64,000 nt of DNA, from positions 620,001 to 684,000 of the forward strand of contig NZ_CAJNAT010000001.1 in NCBI RefSeq assembly GCF_905220705.1, in the 5' to 3' direction. How positions within the stretch are numbered: the first letter of the stretch is position 1; every line of letters starts with the position of its first letter. This document shows positions 20,085 to 27,446 of the stretch, piece after piece. The translations under genes and the position numbers were made by a program. A model generated the notes under the pieces. It was not told the DNA's origin and ran no database searches. It saw only the letters and a program-made list of their open reading frames with translations. This DNA comes from Paraburkholderia domus (GTDB lineage Bacteria; Pseudomonadota; Gammaproteobacteria; Burkholderiales; Burkholderiaceae).

Positions 20085-20909
20085 ATGTCCGATACGAATA
20101 CCATGAACACGCCCGCTGGACCGCAGGACGACGTGATCCTCGCACTCGAAGACGTCAGCAAGTACTTCGGCCAGGTCATCGCGCTAAGCGGGGTGACCTT
20201 GCGCCTGAAGCGCGGTGAAGTGCATTGCCTGCTCGGCGATAACGGCGCGGGCAAATCGACGCTGATCAAAACGCTGGCCGGTGTGCATAAACCCTCTTCC
20301 GGACAATATCTGGTCGACGGCAAACCCGTGCTGTTCGAGTCGCCGAAAGACGCGCTCGATCTCGGCATCGCCACCGTCTATCAGGATCTGGCGCTGGTGC
20401 CCTTGCTCTCGGTGGCACGCAACTTCTTCATGGGCCGCGAGCCGCAAAAGAAACTGTTCGGCTTTCTGAACGTGATGGACCTCGAAACCTGCGCGACCAC
20501 CGCGCGCGACAAGCTCGCCGAGATGGGCATCAACGTGCGCGACCCGCATCAGCCGATCGGCACCATGTCCGGCGGCGAGAAGCAATGTCTGGCGATCGCG
20601 CGGGCGATTCACTTCGGCGCGCGTGTGCTGATTCTCGACGAGCCTACCGCCGCGCTCGGCGTCAAACAGAGCTTCAACGTGCTGAAGCTGATTCACACGG
20701 CACGCGCGAAAGGCATCTCGGTGATCTTCATCACGCACAACGTGCATCACGCGTATCCGATCGGCGATTCGTTCACGCTGCTCAATCGCGGCAAATCGCT
20801 CGGCACGTTCACGAAGGACACCATCAGCAAGGACGAAGTGCTCGACATGATGGCCGGCGGCGCCGAGATGCAAAAAATGATCGGCGAACTCGACGGCGCG
20901 ACGATCTGA
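20085..20909 (+). CDS. Sugar (inositol) ABC transporter, ATP-binding protein
   Basis: A 274-residue ABC ATPase with one nucleotide-binding domain. Walker A is 'GDNGAGKST', the Q-loop is '[13 protein letters not shown]', the signature is '[14 protein letters not shown]' (G at the usual Q position), and Walker B is '[12 protein letters not shown]'. The H-loop is 'FITHNVHH'. Most CUT2 transporters use a ~500-residue ATPase with two fused domains. A single-domain form is known in the fructose transporter FrcA type, so two copies of this subunit probably dimerise. GAGGAGA precedes the ATG at 20085. Confidence 0.88.
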   Translation: MSDTNTMNTPAGPQDDVILALEDVSKYFGQVIALSGVTLRLKRGEVHCLLGDNGAGKSTLIKTLAGVHKPSSGQYLVDGKPVLFESPKDALDLGIATVYQDLALVPLLSVARNFFMGREPQKKLFGFLNVMDLETCATTARDKLAEMGINVRDPHQPIGTMSGGEKQCLAIARAIHFGARVLILDEPTAALGVKQSFNVLKLIHTARAKGISVIFITHNVHHAYPIGDSFTLLNRGKSLGTFTKDTISKDEVLDMMAGGAEMQKMIGELDGATI

Positions 20910-20974
20910 TTCATTCGCAAGGGTTTCCGGCGCTCGCTGCGCCCGCGCCCGCGCTCAGCTATTCAGGAATATTC

Positions 20975-23041
20975 ATGGATCATTCCAGCACATCCAGCGG
21001 CACCGGGATCGTCAACGGTAACGGGCTCACGTCCGCTTCAGCGGCGGCGGCCAGCCGGTTCGCGCCGGACCGCAGCCGCGACATCGTCTGTCTTGGCCGT
21101 CTAGCAGTCGACCTGTACGCGCAGCAGGTCGGCGCGCGGCTCGAAGACGTGTCGAGCTTTGCAAAGTATCTCGGCGGTTCGTCGGCGAATATCGCGTTCG
21201 GTTGCGCGCGGCTCGGGCTGGCGTCAGCGATGCTGGCGCGCGTCGGCAACGATCACATGGGCCGTTTTCTCACTGAGACTTTGACGAAGGAAGGGTGCGA
21301 CGTCAGTCACGTACGCATCGATCAGGAGCGCCTGACCGCGCTCGTTCTGCTTGGTCTGAAAGACCGCGATACGTTTCCGCTGATCTTCTATCGTGAGAAC
21401 TGTGCGGATATGGCGGTGGACGAAGCCGATTTCGATGAGACGTACATTGCGTCGTCGAAAGCGCTGTTGATTACGGGCACGCACTTTTCAACCGAGCAGG
21501 TAAACCGCACGAGCCGGCGCGCACTGGATTACGCGCGACGCAATAACGTGCGCACCGTGCTCGATATCGATTATCGCCCTGTATTGTGGGGTCTCACGGG
21601 CAAAGCGGATGGCGAGACCCGCTTCGTCGCCAGCGAGGGCGTGACCGCGCACCTGCAGCGCATCCTGCCTTTGTTCGATCTGGTGATCGGTACCGAGGAG
21701 GAATTTCGCATCGCCGGCGGCAAGACCGAACTCGTCGACGCACTCGCGATGGTGCGTGCCGTGACGTCGGCCACGCTGGTCCTGAAGCGGGGGCCGATGG
21801 GCTGCCAGATCATCGACGGCAAAGTACCCGCAACGCTTGGCCATGTTCCGGTTCATGGCGGCGTGGAAGTCGAGGTGCTCAACGTGCTCGGCGCGGGCGA
21901 CGCATTCGCCTCGGGTTTTCTCTCCGGATGGTTGCGTGATCAACCGCTCGAAGCGTGCGCGCGTGCGGCGAATGCGAGTGGCGCACTGGTCGTCTCGCGT
22001 CACGGCTGTGCGCCCGCGATGCCGACGCCCGCCGAACTCGACTACTTCCTGCGCGAAGCCAAAACTGATCCGCAACGCATGCGCCGCCCCGACCGCGATG
22101 CGACGCTCGCGCGGCTGCATCGCGTCTCCCCTGCCCGCAAACAATGGGACGAAGTGCTCGGCTTCGCGTTCGACCACCGCAACCAGTTCTTCGAACTCGC
22201 GCAGCAAACCGGTGCCGACGAAGCGCGCATCGCGCAACTGAAGGGCTTGTTCGTCGAAGCCGTCGCACAGACGGAAAGCGCCCTGGGGTTGCAAGGCCGC
22301 ATCGGCATATTGAGCGACGACCGCTACGGTCAGGACGCATTGAACGCCGCTACCGGCCGCGGCTGGTGGATCGGCCGGCCGGTTGAACTACCTGGGTCCG
22401 TGCCGCTCGTGTTCGACCACGGCCGCTCGATCGGCACCACGCTGATCGCGTGGCCGCAGGAACACATCGCCAAGTGCCTCGTGCAATTTCATCCCGACGA
22501 ACCGGTCGAACAGCGCCTCGAACAGGAAGCCCAACTGCGTGCGCTCTACGACGCAACACAAGCAAGCGGCCACGAATTGCTACTCGAAGTGATCCCGCCG
22601 AAGCACGCGCATTTGCCGCAAGCGCCGGACGTCGTCTATCGCGCGTTGAAGCGGCTGTACAACATCGGCATCTATCCGGAATGGTGGAAGCTCGAACCGA
22701 TGGACGCCGCGCAATGGCAAGCCGTCGATGCGCTGATCGCCGAACGCGATCCCTACTGCCGGGGCGTGGTGTTGCTCGGTTTGTCGGCGGGTGTCGAGCA
22801 ATTGAACGAGGGCTTTCGCGCGGCGGCGCAATCGGCGACGTGCCGGGGCTTTACCGTGGGCCGCACGATTTTTCACGAGCCGAGCCATGCGTGGCTCGCC
22901 GGAGAAATTGACGACGGCGAACTGATCGCGCGGGTGCGCCGCACGTTCGAAACGCTGATTGCGTCGTGGCGCGCCACGCGCGGAGCGACTAATGCGCAAC
23001 CCCTCAGGGCGAGCCACGCACATCAGGAGCAAGCGGCATGA
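20975..23041 (+). CDS. iolC: 5-dehydro-2-deoxygluconokinase fused to DUF2090 (IolC)
   Basis: A bifunctional-looking 688-residue protein. Residues ~30-365 form a PfkB/ribokinase-type kinase: 'CLGRLAVDLYAQQVG' at the start, 'YLGGSSANIAFGCARLG' for substrate binding and 'NVLGAGDAFASGFLSGWL' with the catalytic Asp. This phosphorylates 5-dehydro-2-deoxygluconate. Residues ~390-670 are a DUF2090 domain, a class I aldolase-like barrel ('VLGFAFDHRNQF', 'LLEVIPPKH'). Because the cluster has no iolJ, the DUF2090 half may do the aldolase step; that is a proposal, not proven. The ATG at 20975 follows AGGAA. The gene overlaps iolD by four bases. Confidence 0.92.
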   Translation: MDHSSTSSGTGIVNGNGLTSASAAAASRFAPDRSRDIVCLGRLAVDLYAQQVGARLEDVSSFAKYLGGSSANIAFGCARLGLASAMLARVGNDHMGRFLTETLTKEGCDVSHVRIDQERLTALVLLGLKDRDTFPLIFYRENCADMAVDEADFDETYIASSKALLITGTHFSTEQVNRTSRRALDYARRNNVRTVLDIDYRPVLWGLTGKADGETRFVASEGVTAHLQRILPLFDLVIGTEEEFRIAGGKTELVDALAMVRAVTSATLVLKRGPMGCQIIDGKVPATLGHVPVHGGVEVEVLNVLGAGDAFASGFLSGWLRDQPLEACARAANASGALVVSRHGCAPAMPTPAELDYFLREAKTDPQRMRRPDRDATLARLHRVSPARKQWDEVLGFAFDHRNQFFELAQQTGADEARIAQLKGLFVEAVAQTESALGLQGRIGILSDDRYGQDALNAATGRGWWIGRPVELPGSVPLVFDHGRSIGTTLIAWPQEHIAKCLVQFHPDEPVEQRLEQEAQLRALYDATQASGHELLLEVIPPKHAHLPQAPDVVYRALKRLYNIGIYPEWWKLEPMDAAQWQAVDALIAERDPYCRGVVLLGLSAGVEQLNEGFRAAAQSATCRGFTVGRTIFHEPSHAWLAGEIDDGELIARVRRTFETLIASWRATRGATNAQPLRASHAHQEQAA

Positions 23042-25011
23042 ACCAGCGCGTATTGCATCATGATGCTGCGTCCGCCAACGATGCCACCCAGGCACATGCG
23101 CCATCCGGCGGCACCGTCCGCCTGACGACCGCTCAGGCTTTGGTTCGCTACCTCGCAGCGCTTCGCGTCACGACCGAAGACGGCACCGGCACCGAGCCGC
23201 TATTTGGCGGCGTGTTTGCGATCTTCGGGCACGGCAATGTGGCTGGCATGGGCGAAGCCTTGTATCAGCACCGCGAAGCGTTGCCCACGCTGCGTGCTCA
23301 CAACGAACAGGCGATGGCCCACAGCGCGATCGCCTATGCGAAGGCGCATTTCCGTCGCCGTATGATGGCCGTCACGACATCGATCGGGCCTGGCGCGACC
23401 AATCTGATCACGGCGGCCGCGCTCGCGCATGTGAATCGTCTGCCCGTGCTGCTGTTACCCGGCGACGTATTCGTCTCGCGCGCGCCCGATCCGGTGTTGC
23501 AGCAAGTTGAAGATTTCCATGATGGCGGCGTCTCCGCCAACGATGCGTTCAAGCCGGTGTCGCGCTACTTCGACCGCATCGTGCATCCAGCGCAGTTGCT
23601 CAGTGCATTGCCGCGTGCCTTGCGTGTGCTCACCGACGCTGCGTTGTGCGGTCCTGTTACGCTCGCGTTGCCGCAGGACGTGCAAGCGCAGGCCTGGGAT
23701 TTTCCGGCCGACTTCTTTGCGCCGCGCGTCGTCACGTTTCACTCCCCCGCACCGCGCGCCGAAGATATCGATGCGGCGGTTGCCCATCTGCGCCGCGCCA
23801 GGCGTCCGCTGATTGTCGCGGGCGGCGGCGTGCTCTATGGCCGCGCGACCGATGCGCTGCACCGCTTTGCCACCGCACACGGCATTCCGGTGGCGGAAAC
23901 GCAGGCCGGTAAAGGTTCGCTCGCGTGGAACGATCCACTGAACGCCGGCGCGTTGGGCGTGACCGGCTCGCCCGCCGCCAATGCGCTTGCCCACGATGCG
24001 GACTGTGTCCTCGCGATCGGCACGCGCTTGCAGGACTTCACCACCGGTTCGAACACACTGTTCACGCAGGCCGACGTGATCGGCATCAACGCGAATCCAT
24101 TCGACGGACTCAAGCATCGCGCGCTGGTGGTCGAAGCCGACGCACGTCTTGCACTGGATGCACTCGCCGAGCCCTTGCAAGGCTGGCACGCGGATCGCAC
24201 CTGGACCGCGCGCGCGCACAAACTCGCGGCGAGCTGGCGCGATACCGTTAGCACGCTCACACACGCCCCGCAGCGCGACACCGTGCTGCCGTATGAAGGT
24301 GACGTGATAGGCGCGGTACAGCGTTCGAGCGCACGCTCCGCAATGGACGACATCGTCGTTTGCGCGGCGGGAACCTTGCCCGCCGAATTGCATAAGCTAT
24401 GGCGCGCCGGAAAACCAGGCGCGTATCACGTCGAATACGGCTACTCGTGCATGGGCTATGAGATTGCCGGCGGCCTCGGCGCGAAGCTTGCGCGGCCCGC
24501 GCGCGAAGTCATCGTGATGCTCGGCGACGGCAGTTATCTGATGATGAACAGCGAGATCGCGACTTCGGTGATGATCGGCGCCAAGCTGATCGTCGTGGTG
24601 CTCGACAATCGCGGCTACGGCTGTATCAACCGCTTGCAACAGGCCTGCGGTGGTGCGCCATTCAATAACCTGCTCGACGACTGCATGCAAGGCCCGCTCG
24701 GCGCACCGAAGATCGACTTCGCCGCCCATGCACGGGCGCTCGGCGCGCAGGCGGAGCACGTCGCGAACATCGCTGAACTCGAGAGCGCGCTGCAACGCGC
24801 GCGCGCCGCCGATCGCACCTACGTGATCAGTATCGACACCGATCCGGCCCGCACCACGGCCGACGGCGGCTGGTGGTGGGAAGTCGCCGTGCCGGAAGTA
24901 TCGGCGCGCGACACCGTGCGTGCTGCACGTTCGCAATACGACGCGCAACTCGCCGCACGCACCGCGCCTGCCGATCCCAGCGACCGCCCCGGCCACATCG
25001 ACAACGAATGA
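23038..25011 (+). CDS. iolD: 3D-(3,5/4)-trihydroxycyclohexane-1,2-dione acylhydrolase (IolD)
   Basis: A thiamine diphosphate-dependent enzyme of 657 residues that opens the trione ring to 5-deoxy-glucuronate. The N-terminal pyrimidine-binding domain has the conserved Glu in 'LRAHNEQAMAHSAIAYAKA' and 'TTSIGPGATNLITAAA'. The central domain resembles that of acetolactate synthase. The C-terminal ThDP motif is 'GDGSYLMMNSEI', with the trailing Asn in the usual GDG-N arrangement. B. subtilis IolD is ~637 residues. It starts inside the iolC stop (ATGA) and ends 24 bases before iolE. Confidence 0.94.
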   Translation: MNQRVLHHDAASANDATQAHAPSGGTVRLTTAQALVRYLAALRVTTEDGTGTEPLFGGVFAIFGHGNVAGMGEALYQHREALPTLRAHNEQAMAHSAIAYAKAHFRRRMMAVTTSIGPGATNLITAAALAHVNRLPVLLLPGDVFVSRAPDPVLQQVEDFHDGGVSANDAFKPVSRYFDRIVHPAQLLSALPRALRVLTDAALCGPVTLALPQDVQAQAWDFPADFFAPRVVTFHSPAPRAEDIDAAVAHLRRARRPLIVAGGGVLYGRATDALHRFATAHGIPVAETQAGKGSLAWNDPLNAGALGVTGSPAANALAHDADCVLAIGTRLQDFTTGSNTLFTQADVIGINANPFDGLKHRALVVEADARLALDALAEPLQGWHADRTWTARAHKLAASWRDTVSTLTHAPQRDTVLPYEGDVIGAVQRSSARSAMDDIVVCAAGTLPAELHKLWRAGKPGAYHVEYGYSCMGYEIAGGLGAKLARPAREVIVMLGDGSYLMMNSEIATSVMIGAKLIVVVLDNRGYGCINRLQQACGGAPFNNLLDDCMQGPLGAPKIDFAAHARALGAQAEHVANIAELESALQRARAADRTYVISIDTDPARTTADGGWWWEVAVPEVSARDTVRAARSQYDAQLAARTAPADPSDRPGHIDNE

Positions 25012-25035
25012 GCGACAACGAATGAGGACGCCCGC

Positions 25036-25962
25036 ATGACTGCTTTCGACGTACGCATCGGCATCAACCCCTTGTCGTGGATGAACGATGACCTGCCTTC
25101 GCTCGGTGGCGAGACGCCGCTCGACGTCGCGCTGACCGAAGGACGCCAGATCGGCTATCAGGGCTTCGAGCTCGGCAACAAGTTTCCGCGCGAACCGCAG
25201 GCGCTGAAGACACTGCTCGCCCAATACGATCTGGCCTTGGTATCCGGCTGGTATTCCGGACGACTCGCGCGACGCAGTGTGGAAGAGGAAATCGCCTCTG
25301 TCGGCCCGCATCTCGAACTGCTCGCCCAGAACGGTGCGACCGCGATGGTCTACGGCGAAGTCGCCGATTCGATCCAGGGCGCACCGCAACCGCTGTATCA
25401 GCGCCCGCGTTTTTTCAGCGACGCGCAGTGGGCAGCCTATGCGGCACGCGTCGACGAATTCGCACGCTACACGCTGAGCCGCGGCGTGCGGCTTGCTTAC
25501 CACCATCACATGGGCGCGTACGTCGAGACACCGGCTGACGTCGATCAGCTGATGTCGCGCACGAGCGACGCCGTCGGTTTGCTGTTCGACGCCGGGCACA
25601 TCACGTTTGCCGGTGGCGATCCGCTCGCGGTACTCGACAAGCACATTGGCCGCGTATGTCACGTGCACTGCAAGGACGTTCGACCCGCGGTGATGAAGCT
25701 GGCGCGCAATCGCAACTGGAGTTTTCTCGACGCCGTGATCAACGGTGCGTTTACGGTACCGGGCGATGGCGCGGTGAACTTCCCGGCGATCATCGATCGA
25801 TTGAAGCGGCATGGATATCGCGGCTGGCTGGTGGTTGAAGCGGAACAGGACCCCGTGGTGGCGCCATCGTATGAGTACGCGCAGAAAGGATTCCGGACCT
25901 TGCGAGCGCTGGTCGATGCACCGCTCGACGCCGGTGGCGAGACTAAGCAGGAGGCGGCATGA
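25036..25962 (+). CDS. iolE: myo-Inosose-2 dehydratase (IolE)
   Basis: Dehydrates 2-keto-myo-inositol to the diketone that IolD opens, the second pathway step. The protein is a 308-residue xylose-isomerase-like TIM barrel. The start 'RIGINPLSWMNDDLP' is the IolE hallmark. Metal ligands are suggested by 'YHHHMGAYVE', 'LLFDAGHITFAGGDP' and 'VCHVHCKDVRP', and 'GWLVVEAEQDP' is the final strand. It overlaps iolB by four bases. Gene order iolC-D-E-B follows substrate flow only loosely, but all required intermediates are covered. Confidence 0.94.
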   Translation: MTAFDVRIGINPLSWMNDDLPSLGGETPLDVALTEGRQIGYQGFELGNKFPREPQALKTLLAQYDLALVSGWYSGRLARRSVEEEIASVGPHLELLAQNGATAMVYGEVADSIQGAPQPLYQRPRFFSDAQWAAYAARVDEFARYTLSRGVRLAYHHHMGAYVETPADVDQLMSRTSDAVGLLFDAGHITFAGGDPLAVLDKHIGRVCHVHCKDVRPAVMKLARNRNWSFLDAVINGAFTVPGDGAVNFPAIIDRLKRHGYRGWLVVEAEQDPVVAPSYEYAQKGFRTLRALVDAPLDAGGETKQEAA

Positions 25963-26759
25963 GTTTATTGGTAAAGGCGCAGCGCGAGGGCCAGACAATC
26001 GCGCGGGTGACGCCTGAGTCCGCGTGCTGGCGGTATGTGGGATTTGCTGCTTACCGGCTGGGCGCGAGTGAAGTCGTTCATGTGTTTGAACCGTCTCGCG
26101 AGGTTTGCATTGTGGTCCTCACGGGTGCGGTGGATATCGAAACTGCTGACGCCACGTGGAGTTCGCTGGGGTCGCGCGATAGCGTGTTCGAGGATTCCGC
26201 GCCGTATGCGGTGTACTTGCCGCCTGGCGTGCGGGCGACGGTTCGCGCTTGTCGCGATGCTGAGGTTGGCGTGGCGAGTGCGCCCGCCAAGGGGGTGTAT
26301 CCGGCGAGGTTGATCGAACCTTCTTCAATGAAGCGCTCCACACGTGGGAAGGGACTGAATACGCGATACGTATGCGATATTCTTCCGCAGACTGAGCTTG
26401 CGGAGTCTTTGCTTGTGGTTGAGGTTCGGACGCCTGGTGGGCATGCGTCCAGCTATCCGCCGCATAAGCACGATACCGATAATGTGCCTCATGAGAGTTC
26501 GCTCGAAGAGACTTATTATCATCGGCTCGATCCGCCGCAGGGGTTCGCTTTTCAGCGCGTGTATACGGATATGCGCGATATCGATGAGTCAATGGCTGTT
26601 GAGGATCACGATGTTGTGATGGTGCCGCGTGGGTATCATCCGGTTGTTGTTCCCTACGGGTACGAGTCTTATTATTTGAATGTTATGGCTGGGGGGCAGC
26701 GGGTTTGGCATTTTCGCAATGATCCTGCGCATGAGTGGATTATTAATAAGGATAATTGA
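25959..26759 (+). CDS. iolB: 5-deoxy-glucuronate isomerase (IolB)
   Basis: Converts 5-deoxy-glucuronate to 5-dehydro-2-deoxygluconate, the kinase substrate. It is a 266-residue double cupin. The C-terminal metal site is visible in 'PPHKHDTD', 'LEETYYHRL' and 'HPVVVPYGYESYYLNVM'. The length is near that of B. subtilis IolB (271). It is the last gene of the rightward operon; its stop is followed within ~50 bases by repeat copy C, and I see no hairpin terminator. Codons near its 3' end are more T-rich than those upstream. iolA (methylmalonate-semialdehyde dehydrogenase) is absent here and must lie elsewhere. Confidence 0.93.
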   Translation: MSLLVKAQREGQTIARVTPESACWRYVGFAAYRLGASEVVHVFEPSREVCIVVLTGAVDIETADATWSSLGSRDSVFEDSAPYAVYLPPGVRATVRACRDAEVGVASAPAKGVYPARLIEPSSMKRSTRGKGLNTRYVCDILPQTELAESLLVVEVRTPGGHASSYPPHKHDTDNVPHESSLEETYYHRLDPPQGFAFQRVYTDMRDIDESMAVEDHDVVMVPRGYHPVVVPYGYESYYLNVMAGGQRVWHFRNDPAHEWIINKDN

Positions 26760-26805
26760 TTGTTTTTTTGCCTGCGCGGCGCTTACTGTCTGGGTGCCTG
26801 CGGCG

Positions 26806-27410
26806 TTGGCCTTTCCTTGATTTCTTAGTGGTCTATTAGCGTTGCCCCTGTGCGGGGCGGCACCTACTTCTCTTTGCTGCTGCAAAGAGAAGTAGGCAAG
26901 AGAAAGCAGCTCAAACCGCTAACTCTTAAGTGGGTCCCGTGGCTTGGAGGGGGTAGTGGTGCATCTGGAATCCGTGCCCTCGCACATTCGGCGTTAGTGA
27001 CAAAGCGCTCATCTGGTCCCGCTCCGCACTGCGTGCGTCGCGGACGGGTCAGCATGGGAAACCCGAGGCTTCGGTTAGATGCAGTGGGAGCCATCGACTT
27101 CGCCTTGGCGAGGCGCCGAATGAAGCACGAGTGCGAAACCATAGTGGTCGGTTTTATGAAGTGCCTGTCGGCGCGCGCAGCGCCGCTGGAAGTATGAATG
27201 CCTTGTCACTCGCGCTGAATGCGCGAGGGCACGGATTCCAGATGCACTACTACCGCGACTGTGCGGGGGACCCGCTTAAGAATTGGCGGTGTGAGCTGCT
27301 TTCTCTTGCCTACTTCTCTTTGCAGCAGCAAAGAGAAGTAGGTGCCGCCCCGCACAGGGGCAACGCTAATAGACCAAAAAGAATGCAAGGAAAGGCCAAC
27401 ACCACAAAAG
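26806..27410. repeat. Intergenic inverted-arm repeat element, copy C
   Basis: The left arm (about 26806-27003) and right arm (about 27205-27405) mirror each other: 'ggcctttccttga' outermost, then 'cccctgtgcggggcggcacc', a small hairpin ('cttctctttgc' / 'gcaaagagaag'), 'cttaag' and 'gtgcatctggaatccgtgcc'. The ~200-base centre ('gggagccatcgacttcgcc') matches copy A and, reversed, copy B. It sits between the convergent iolB and lipoprotein genes and carries no recognisable coding sequence. Confidence 0.78.
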
Positions 27411-27446
27411 CACAGACGAACAAGCGCCTCGCAGGCAAACCCCCCG

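Noticed and set aside
20585..20974. N-terminal extension of iolC
   Set aside because: It overlaps the ATPase gene out of frame; a good ribosome site precedes the ATG at 20975.
24397..25998. 533-codon minus-strand frame opposite iolD/iolE
   Set aside because: Spans two well-supported genes on the other strand and has shadow-type composition.
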